Shown here: in pieces, positions 18,374-26,419 of the stretch | How the letters are laid out: each line of letters begins with the position of its first letter | Position numbering within the stretch: the first letter of the stretch is position 1 | Assembly: GCA_052161645.1 (NCBI GenBank) | Contig: CP197414.1 | From: Laterigemmans sp052161645 | GTDB taxonomy: Bacteria > Planctomycetota > Planctomycetia > Pirellulales > Pirellulaceae | DNA length: 64,000 nucleotides | Reading direction: 5' to 3' (one strand) | Translations under genes and position numbers: made by a program | Notes under the pieces: model-generated | Told to the model about the DNA's origin: nothing | Database searches by the model: none | Seen by the model: the letters and a program-made list of their open reading frames with translations, nothing else

Positions 18374-21001
18374 ATGAAAGCCGCTCAACTGATTCTGTTT
18401 AGCTTGCTCTGTGTGGACATCGCATCGGCCGAACAGACGCCGGATACTTTAGCGGAGAGAATACCGCGACAACCATTGTTGGCTCAAGTTCATCGGCTTG
18501 GCGAAGCGATGGATGTGGTCGGTAGCCCGCTGGATGAAGCCACATTGAAGCAACTCTCTTTGCTCAAATCATCGGATGATGATAGTTACGTCACCCGAGA
18601 GGTTCAGCGACTGCTTGACCCGCTCTGCCTAGCAATCGTTGATGTTCAGGTCGAGGGACCACCGCGAGTTACTCGAGGCTCGGCAACCCCAGAACTTCTC
18701 GAACAGGGCTGGCGAACGTTTCTTGTTAAAGTTCTCAATCGACCTGGGCGGACGCAACGTCTGCTAATCGAGAGTCCTAATGCTCGGCCGTTGCCGCACG
18801 CTCCCGCTAACGAAGTCGAGTCTCGCTGGATGCAGATTTCCGCCTTCGAAGGACAACCGATGCGTCCTAACTTATGCGGATTGAAGCTGGAATATCGGAT
18901 CGTTCAAATCTACAGCCGAGACACTGGCCGCAAGAACGCGCTGCTGGAATTCACGGTCAGCCGTGCCGCGGGCGACGACAGTGAACTCGTTCGAGAGTGG
19001 CGTTTTGACAGTGACACCGACGGCTGGCGAGCGTTGAATCAATGTGAAATTGTGGCCAAAGATCGTTCGCTGCAATTCACTTCCAATGGCGAAGATCCAT
19101 TCATTGGGGCCGATGTCGAGTCGCGTGGTGGACCGCTATTGCTTCGATTCTGGGCGCAATCGGACGCGAGCGGCATCGGGCAATTGTTTTGGTGGACCAA
19201 AGATCGCCCAGAGCCTACAGGCGACCGGCAAACGAATTTCATCATCGAACCCGGCAACGAGCATTTGTATGAAGTCCCATTCTTTGTGGAAGGCACGCTG
19301 GCCGGGGTTCGACTGGATCCGCTGGTTCGACCAGGAAACATGCGCATTGATTGGATTGACCTTTATTCCGCGCAACGCTCAGGCGATTGGGCCAAGCTCG
19401 ATTTTGACTTCGATTGTTTGCCGGCGACCACGGTCACCTTCCGAGTTTTTGATGCTAAAGGCAAGCCGGCTTTCGGCAAGTTCTTGATTCGCGACTCGAA
19501 AGGACGCATCTATCCAGCACAATCAAAACGTCTCGCCCCCGATTTCTTTTTCCAGCGTCATATCTATCGCGGTGATAGAGAACAGGTTGCGCTCCCGCCA
19601 GATACGTACACCGTTGTTTGTTCACGAGGTCCCGAAACCATCCCCGAAACGAAGAGGTTGAAGGTCGGAAACAAACCGACAGAGTTGGTTTACCGCGTCA
19701 ACCGCTGGATCGATCCTGCGCAAGCGGGCTGGTGGTCCGGTGATCATCACATTCATGCCGCAGGCTGCCTGCACTATGAGAATCCGACGCAAGGGGTCCA
19801 GCCGAGTGACATGATTCGTCACATCATGGGCGAAGACTTAAAAGTCGGATGTTGCCTGACGTGGGGGCCATGCTTTGACTACCAGAAACGCTTCTTCACC
19901 GGTGAAGTCGCTGAGCAGTCCCAGTATCCATACACGCTACGTTACGACGTGGAGGTATCCGGTTTCGGTTCACACATGTCGGGTCACTTGAATCTCCTGA
20001 ATCTCAAGCAGCAAATCTATCCTGGTGGAGAGTCTAAAGATCATTGGCCAACTCTGGGGCTCAACACATTGCGGTGGGCCAAGCGACAAGGCGCAGTCTG
20101 TGGCCCGGCTCACTCGTCAATCGGTTTGAGCCGCTTTGTTGGACGCGTTCCCAGCACCGCTGGAAAAGATGGTGATCACGGCCTGCCCAATTTCAACATC
20201 CCCGCTTTCGATGGAATCGGTGCCAACGAGTTCATCGTGGACGTTACCCATCAGGTCCCCGGACCCGATGGCGAACTGGTTCAAGCCGTTGATTTCATCT
20301 CCGCAATGAATACCGAACGTGTTGCCGAATGGAACATGTGGTATCACGTTTTAAACTGCGGCTTTCGCGTTGCGGTCAGTGGTGAAACCGATTTCCCCTG
20401 CATGACTGGCGAACGTGTGGGTGTCGGGCGCGTTTACGCTCAGGTGGATGATGAACTGACGTTCGATAAGTGGGTCCAGGCGATTGCTACCGGTCGCAGT
20501 TATGTGAGCGATGGCTTTTGTCATCTGCTGGATTTCGTGGCGGTCGAGGATGCCTCAGGCGCTACCGCCCGTCTCGGCATAGAAAGAAGCGAAGTCAAAT
20601 TGGAAGCGCCTGAGGAAGTAACGTTTTCCGCCAACGGGGCTGGACTTATCGAAGGCAAGCGTGAAGTTCTCGCCGAACTTATCGTCAATGGTTATCCGGT
20701 TGCAACGAAGAGCCTGAAAGTCGATGGATTGACTCAAGACATCTCGTTCCGGCATACGTTCCAAGCTAGTAGCTGGGCCGCCATTCGCGTCTTCCCCCAC
20801 GCCCATACCAATCCCATCTACGTGATCGTGAACGATCAACCCGTACGTGGCTCAGTCGACAGCATGCGATGGTGTTTGGCGGGTGTTGAGCAGTGTTGGA
20901 AATCCAAGCAGGCGACATATGCTCCATCGGAACAGCAGGACGCAAGGTCAGCATACGAGCATGCTCGCAAGATCTACACGGACCTTATCAATGAGCAATA
21001 G
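18374..21001 (+). CDS. CehA/McbA-type metallohydrolase, paralog 3
   Basis: This 875-aa protein starts 4 bases after paralog 2. It has a signal peptide (MKAAQLILFSLLCVDIASAEQ). A lectin/jelly-roll-like N-domain (WRFDSDTDGWRALNQCEIV) precedes the metal motif WWSGDHHIHAAGCLHY (about residue 455), GAVCGPAHSSIGLSRF, LNCGFRVAVSGETDFPCM and KWVQAIATGRSYVSDGF. The three genes share only the PHP-like core and differ in the extra domains, so this looks like old duplication with divergence, not a recent amplification. One operon is implied by the spacing. Confidence 0.85.
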   Translation: MKAAQLILFSLLCVDIASAEQTPDTLAERIPRQPLLAQVHRLGEAMDVVGSPLDEATLKQLSLLKSSDDDSYVTREVQRLLDPLCLAIVDVQVEGPPRVTRGSATPELLEQGWRTFLVKVLNRPGRTQRLLIESPNARPLPHAPANEVESRWMQISAFEGQPMRPNLCGLKLEYRIVQIYSRDTGRKNALLEFTVSRAAGDDSELVREWRFDSDTDGWRALNQCEIVAKDRSLQFTSNGEDPFIGADVESRGGPLLLRFWAQSDASGIGQLFWWTKDRPEPTGDRQTNFIIEPGNEHLYEVPFFVEGTLAGVRLDPLVRPGNMRIDWIDLYSAQRSGDWAKLDFDFDCLPATTVTFRVFDAKGKPAFGKFLIRDSKGRIYPAQSKRLAPDFFFQRHIYRGDREQVALPPDTYTVVCSRGPETIPETKRLKVGNKPTELVYRVNRWIDPAQAGWWSGDHHIHAAGCLHYENPTQGVQPSDMIRHIMGEDLKVGCCLTWGPCFDYQKRFFTGEVAEQSQYPYTLRYDVEVSGFGSHMSGHLNLLNLKQQIYPGGESKDHWPTLGLNTLRWAKRQGAVCGPAHSSIGLSRFVGRVPSTAGKDGDHGLPNFNIPAFDGIGANEFIVDVTHQVPGPDGELVQAVDFISAMNTERVAEWNMWYHVLNCGFRVAVSGETDFPCMTGERVGVGRVYAQVDDELTFDKWVQAIATGRSYVSDGFCHLLDFVAVEDASGATARLGIERSEVKLEAPEEVTFSANGAGLIEGKREVLAELIVNGYPVATKSLKVDGLTQDISFRHTFQASSWAAIRVFPHAHTNPIYVIVNDQPVRGSVDSMRWCLAGVEQCWKSKQATYAPSEQQDARSAYEHARKIYTDLINEQ

Positions 21002-21014
21002 TCATTGACCTGGG

Positions 21015-21206
21015 GTGTATGGCTCCGTCGCGACTCCAGACGACCACGAACTTGAGGCCCTTGCATCCGGTAAACGAAGCGTTGCGTTAACCGCCGACGA
21101 CAACACAAAAGTGTTCTTGTTCACCTTTGCCGCCGGCGATGGCCTTAAAGAGTACGTCGGCCCGCTGCCAGAGTCACAGCGCAGCGGGCTCGGGCGTTTT
21201 CTTTAA
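21015..21206 (+). pseudogene. Cupin gene fragment
   Basis: The stretch SVALTADDNTKVFLFTFAAGDGLKE resembles the first strands of small cupin proteins (the part before the metal-binding histidines). The frame stops after 63 codons in unrelated sequence, so the barrel is incomplete. A similar block, SIVLTDDDNAKVVLFAFAAD, occurs at 35582-35779, also cut short. Probably a decayed remnant. Confidence 0.45.
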
Positions 21207-21996
21207 ATGCGGTGCCGGTGATGCCCGCTAATGGTCCCAGAAAGAAGCCGGCGTCGTGGGCGATCCGCAGCCCGCTTGGCTAGGGCCTTTAAGCAGAGCC
21301 GTTGCATGTTGACCGTTCCGGTAGAGCACGACCAGAGTTCTGAATGGACGGAGTTCGCTTGTGTGCCGAGCCGCTGCCTGCCCAGATGTCTCGTATGGCC
21401 TTCAAGGCAGCTACGTCATCACCGCCGCAGCAACTTGCGATTGCCATCCGTCGCCAACCATACAAAACAGCCATGATAGCCAGTTAGGCTGTAAACAGTA
21501 GATTCAGGAAGACCAATCCGACGATCCGCGCAATCTGGAAATTCCATCCCCGATCCGGCATCGACTGAGTCGATTGCCATACTTCGTGTACAAGTCCAAG
21601 AGCCGCAAACGCGGCGCTGGCCAGGAACAACCACCACGCGGTGCGCAGAATAGTCGAGCGGGATTGAACAGTAAGGTGTTCAGGTGTCAAGAGTTGGTTT
21701 CCATGGCTTGATTCCAATGAGTCGAAATAACTTGAAAGCCCCACAATGAATTTCAGCATGGGTTTAAGCGAAATCGTACCCGGCCATCGAAACACGCAGG
21801 TAGACCGCCAGGAATTGATTTCTAACGAAAACGTCGTCTTTACGAAACAGACTAGACTATATCTACTGATAAAGTGACGCCAAACCTCGACACCTAAAAA
21901 AACGCTTATGGACGTGACTGATGATAAATTCCTGTTGATGAAAATGCATAGCTGAGTGATTGGTTCAAGCGAAGAGGTGACCCGACGCCCATTGAA
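21207..21996. other. Gene-poor gap with one possible small membrane protein
   Basis: The only frame of note is on the minus strand at 21484-21759 (91 aa, start ATG 21759). It has hydrophobic stretches WWLFLASAAFAALGLV and IVGLVFLNLLFTA, so it could be a small membrane protein. It has no recognisable family or clear ribosome site. The rest of the gap holds nothing I recognise. Confidence 0.3.
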
Positions 21997-22848
21997 TTGG
22001 TCGCGGAAGAACCTACAACTCTACTAAAGCTCGAGTATCACAAGATCCTCGAGCAACAGGGCATCATCGTCGATATGATTGCAGGCACCAGTGCCGGCGC
22101 GATGACGGGTACACTCTACGCCTCTGGCCTGGAGCCCGACGACAACGTTCAATGCTTTATAAACGATTTGACCCCTTCTTGGCTGTTGCGCCAATTACCC
22201 AATGGCGGCTGCTGGTATCTGCTCAACAAATACCGTCGTGGAAAATTTGATCCGATGCTCGGGACTTACTTAAAAGACAGTCGGTTGGAGCAACTGGCAA
22301 TTGCTGTGCAGTCCGTCACCGTCGATTTGGTAAGTGGACAGGCTGTTGTGCGGCGTGAAGGAGATACCGTAAACGCTATCACGGAGAGCATTAATTTGCC
22401 GGGACTCGCTTCGCCCATAAATCATGACGGCCAAGCTCTGGTCGATGGCGGGATTGTCAACAACGTGCCCGCGAACGTATTGGTAAAGGAGGGTTGCAAC
22501 TATATCATAGCGGTCAGTGTGACCGCTTCGCTGCAAACAGAATTTGCCAGTAACCGACCCGATACGCCTACCGCCAAAATGCGGCCTGCCTCGACCCTGC
22601 AAACGCTACCCCGCACCTTTCTCGTCCAAAATGTCAACATGAATTCGATTGGCGTACAGCCGGCCGACTATGTCATCCAATCCGACGTCACAACGTTTGG
22701 TAGTACCGAATTCACCCGGGCTGATGAGATGCCCGCCATTGGTGAGGCAGCCACGAATGACTCACTACCTAAGCTCAAGCAGCTGTTAGCACAAGTCGAT
22801 GCTCAACTTTTGCCTGAACACCGCTTTGTCGGGCCATCGCGAGCGTAA
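21997..22848 (+). pseudogene. Patatin-like phospholipase lacking its N-terminus
   Basis: The 283-codon frame contains the nucleophile elbow DMIAGTSAGAMTG and the DGG of the Ser-Asp dyad (ALVDGGIVNNVPA), so it belongs to the patatin/RssA family of lipid acyl hydrolases. The Gly-rich oxyanion loop (normally about 20 residues before GTSAG) is missing: the frame begins just upstream with unrelated codons and only a TTG start. No such loop is found in the other frames upstream. Most likely a 5'-truncated gene; if translated it would lack the oxyanion hole. Confidence 0.7.
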
Positions 22849-23064
22849 ACGTGTCAAGCCAGTACCACTGCTTTATTGTTTCAATATCCATTTTTAGAAT
22901 TAGCCGCTCGGCCTTGGCCGTAGTTCTCTTTGCAGAAACCGGGGCCGGCACCCTGCTGCAGATTTTGCTGACCCTTATTCTTCTGACTGATTATTGATAG
23001 GAAATTTGATTCCTACTGAGGCTAACAGGAACAAGGGAGACTCGCTGATTCAAGGTTTGTGCTC

Positions 23065-26025
23065 ATGAAAACCACCCGACTCCTCCTCCTCATCATCTCC
23101 GAACTTGCCGCCGTGCTTCCGGTGTTCGCGGAGGTCAACCCGATTGCCCACTACAACCTTCAGGGACAGGGCGGCATCCGCGACACCGCCGCCCCTCCCA
23201 CAATCTCCGGGCAGGTCAAAGGTGCTCCCGAACTCACCCGTCAGGGATCGCCGAAGATCATGACCAGCAGCCCGCTGCCACGGCGCCAGGTGTCCGACTC
23301 GTCGATCAAGTTCGAAAACGACGAGCATTGCTACAACACCAATCGGAACCTCGCCAACGGCAGTAATTTCGTGGTCGAGGTCTGGGCCTACGCCACCAAG
23401 GCAGATGACCCCGGCTGGCACGCCGTGCTGGCAAACGGCAACGGCGGCACCGGCTTCCTGATCGCCCAAAACGACGACTCCTGGAAGGTCCTCGTCGGAG
23501 GCACCGGCGACGTTACACTTGGTAAGGTCGTGCCGGAAACGTGGACGCACCTAGCGATCGTCAAGGAGGGCGGCACCTGCAGCGGCTGGATCAATGGCAC
23601 CCGGGTCGGCCCGCTGCCCGATCTCGGCGTTGGCGCAGCCAACTTCTCTATCGGCGCGACCGCCCCGGGCAAGGAACCCTTACGCGGATGGATCTCCGAA
23701 GCCCGGGTTTCGACCTTTGAAACCGGCAAGTTCGAGCCCACCGACTTCCTCCTCGACCAGGAAAAGATGAAGGAAGTCGTGGCTGCCGATCTCGCCAAGC
23801 GGGCCAAGCTCGTGAACACCTTGCTGCAAACCCCGGGGGTCAAGGTCGTGCGAAGCTTCACCGAGCAGCCCGCCACCACCGACTGGCTGATCCAGCCGCC
23901 GACCCAGGCTTCGAACATCCAGATCCGGCCCGGCGACAAATCCCAGACCGCCGACATCCTGGTCACCAACGGGCTGATCAGCCGGGAATTCCATGTCGCC
24001 GATGGCAATCTCGGCTGCACCAGCCTGCGACGGATCGATAAGGACATCGAGTTTCTTCGCACCATCAAGCCCGAGACCCGCATCTGCCTCGATGGCAACT
24101 GGCTCGAGGTCGGCGGCCTCGTCGGCGCGCCCGACCAAGCATTCCTCACGCCGTCCTGGCTGCCGCTGCTCCGCTCGAAGCCCGGGTCCTTCCGCCTAGT
24201 CGGGATGGAGGTCGGCGGCTGCGTGAAACCCTACGAGTGGCAACCCAAGTGCAACGCGCCGGAGGACATCGCGTGGCCCGCCAAAGGGCAGCGTCTCACC
24301 TTCCAGTTCGCGGCACCGGAAAACAGCCCCTATCAGGGCACCGGCGTGGCCGTGTCCTATGAGATCTACGACGGCATTCCCGTGATCATGAAGACCTTCC
24401 AGTTCATCAACAAGACCGAGCGGGAAATCGTGGTCAGCAAGTTCCAAGGCGAACATCTCGCCGTCCAGCCGATGCTCTCCGCCATGCTTCATGTCGAAAG
24501 CGACTACTCGTTTGCGCTCGCCAATTTCCGCGAAACCAGCAGCGGCCTCGGCATTCACGCCAACGGTGGCCGCACCGGCTTCAAGGACTACTATCTCGGC
24601 GGCGGCACAACCCGCCTGGTCCGCGATCCGAACTGGGGATCGATGGCCACGCTCAATCCCGCCGAAGACATCTTCCTCAACGATCCCGAGAACGCACTGC
24701 TTCTCAGCCAGCCGCCTACCGGCCCGAACTGGACGGTCAAGCCGGGCGGCTCGTTTGACGCCTTCCGCACTTTTGAAATCCTCAACGATTCGACCGACCT
24801 CGAACGCAGCACGCTGGCTCAGCGACGCTTCTATCGGAAGCTCGCCCCGCAGACCAACGAGAAGATGTTCGAAGTCCACGCACCCCGCACCCGTGACCTG
24901 CGGATCCTCGGCCCGCTCATGGACCAGATGGCCGAGATCGGCTTTGACCAGCTCCAGGCACCCGAGCACCCCGGTGGCTTCAACCACGCCGACAGCTCCG
25001 AAGCTAACATCAAATCGATGAAGGTCATCTGCGACTATGCCAAGCCTCTGGGAATCCGTGTCGGCGCCTATGAACTCATGATGGCCTCCCGCGGCTGGGG
25101 TTCCCGCGAGGACAACTACAACACCATCGACCCCATCACCGGGAGGCCCGGCAGCGCCTTCGGACAAAGCGCCTGCGGGGCCAGCGCCTGGGCTGACTTG
25201 TATTACGACAACATGTGGAAGACCATCGAGGGTGCCGGCATGGGAGCCTTCAAACCCGACGGCCCGTTCCATGGCGACCCCTGCGCCGCCACCGACCACC
25301 CCCATCACAAAGGCCTTGAGGATTCCCAGTGGGCGCAGTGGATGTGGATGAACAAGGTCCTCCACGAAGGCCAGCGACGAAACCTCTACCTTACCGTTCC
25401 CGACTGGTATTTCCTCAACGGCCAGGCCTGCACCGGCATGGGCTACCGCGAAGCCACCGACCTGATCGACATCACCCTGCAAACCCTCATCTACCGGCAA
25501 TACATCTTTGATGCCACCTGGCACAAAACCGCGCAGATGGGCTGGGTAAACCTCAACACCGAAGTGCTTCACGGCGGCCTCGAGAAAAACCTCGAGAAAT
25601 ATGAGCGGACCTTCTTCGTGATGCTATCATCCGGGGCCCAGGTATGGGTGCGCGGCCACCGCCTCTATGACGGCCCGAAGAGCAAGGCGATGCTCAAGAA
25701 GTGGATGGCCTGGTATCACAAGCATAAGGAGGTCATCCTCGGCGATATCATCCACTTGGAGCGCCCCGACGGCCGCGGACTCGACTACTATCTCCACGTC
25801 AACGCGGGCGGCAAGGAGAAGGGCATGCTGCTCGTCTTCAACCCGCTCGACACCGAGGCCTCGCAGACCGTCGACCTGCCGCTCTACTACACCGGCCTGA
25901 CCAGCCAGGCCTCCATCCGCAATCGAGAAGGAACGGCGGAAATCCATCAACTCGACGGGGCCTCATCCACCAGGCTGCCTGTCACCCTGCCCGCCGGTGG
26001 ATTCACCTGGTTCATCATCGAGTGA
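23065..26025 (+). CDS. LamG plus glycosidase-like secreted protein, compositionally distinct
   Basis: Start taken at ATG 23065 (MKTTRLLLLIISELAAVLPVFA, signal peptide); a GTG lies 6 bases upstream. Of 986 aa, residues about 25-230 form a LamG/concanavalin-like domain (FENDEHCYNTNRNLANGSNFVVEVWAY, WTHLAIVKEGGT). The rest has a beta-sandwich and a TIM-barrel-like part resembling GH36/alpha-galactosidase-type proteins (EIGFDQLQAPEHPGGFNHADSS, GMGAFKPDGPFHGDPC). Catalytic residues cannot be assigned with confidence. The gene is strongly biased to G/C in third codon positions compared with its neighbours and carries long open antisense frames as a consequence. Verrucomicrobial-type origin by transfer is an inference. 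Confidence 0.75.
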   Translation: MKTTRLLLLIISELAAVLPVFAEVNPIAHYNLQGQGGIRDTAAPPTISGQVKGAPELTRQGSPKIMTSSPLPRRQVSDSSIKFENDEHCYNTNRNLANGSNFVVEVWAYATKADDPGWHAVLANGNGGTGFLIAQNDDSWKVLVGGTGDVTLGKVVPETWTHLAIVKEGGTCSGWINGTRVGPLPDLGVGAANFSIGATAPGKEPLRGWISEARVSTFETGKFEPTDFLLDQEKMKEVVAADLAKRAKLVNTLLQTPGVKVVRSFTEQPATTDWLIQPPTQASNIQIRPGDKSQTADILVTNGLISREFHVADGNLGCTSLRRIDKDIEFLRTIKPETRICLDGNWLEVGGLVGAPDQAFLTPSWLPLLRSKPGSFRLVGMEVGGCVKPYEWQPKCNAPEDIAWPAKGQRLTFQFAAPENSPYQGTGVAVSYEIYDGIPVIMKTFQFINKTEREIVVSKFQGEHLAVQPMLSAMLHVESDYSFALANFRETSSGLGIHANGGRTGFKDYYLGGGTTRLVRDPNWGSMATLNPAEDIFLNDPENALLLSQPPTGPNWTVKPGGSFDAFRTFEILNDSTDLERSTLAQRRFYRKLAPQTNEKMFEVHAPRTRDLRILGPLMDQMAEIGFDQLQAPEHPGGFNHADSSEANIKSMKVICDYAKPLGIRVGAYELMMASRGWGSREDNYNTIDPITGRPGSAFGQSACGASAWADLYYDNMWKTIEGAGMGAFKPDGPFHGDPCAATDHPHHKGLEDSQWAQWMWMNKVLHEGQRRNLYLTVPDWYFLNGQACTGMGYREATDLIDITLQTLIYRQYIFDATWHKTAQMGWVNLNTEVLHGGLEKNLEKYERTFFVMLSSGAQVWVRGHRLYDGPKSKAMLKKWMAWYHKHKEVILGDIIHLERPDGRGLDYYLHVNAGGKEKGMLLVFNPLDTEASQTVDLPLYYTGLTSQASIRNREGTAEIHQLDGASSTRLPVTLPAGGFTWFIIE

Positions 26026-26419
26026 CGAACCACAATTCTCGACACCTCGTTGATGCGACTGATTCCCCGACACCACATCACCCCTTGCCTATGAATCCCG
26101 GCTCCTTTTCCGATCTATCAGGCAACGTGCCGCGGCAAGGTTCTCGACACCTTCTGTCCGTTCGGCCCGGTGCTGGTGATGCCAGCACGCAGGACAATCG
26201 TAGAAGAAACACGCTGGTCAAACACGGTAAGAAGCTCAGCGGCAAGCTCACGGTCGTGATGCAGATCGCCCAGTATTCAACCGTCCTGCGGTGGGTTCGC
26301 AAGTTGAAGTGGCACTGGCTATTATACTCTGTATACTCTATCGAATCGGGTTCGGGAGCATTCCGCTTGTTCGCATAACACCGTACGAGTCAGTCCTGCT
26401 TATCGCGAATTTCTAAATC
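26026..26419. other. Intergenic stretch of about 400 bases
   Basis: An open frame covering most of it has no recognisable protein content and overlaps the preceding stop. AT-rich blocks around 26315-26340 (TATTATACT, TATACTCTAT) could hold a -10 for the mechanosensitive channel gene. Nothing else seen. Confidence 0.35.

Noticed and set aside
24196..25572. Long antisense frame opposite the LamG/glycosidase gene
   Set aside because: It is explained by high G/C in third positions of the sense gene; its translation has a low-complexity Gly/Val/Asp composition.
26022..26378. Small gene between the glycosidase and MscS
   Set aside because: No recognisable protein pattern, no ribosome site, and it overlaps the preceding stop codon.
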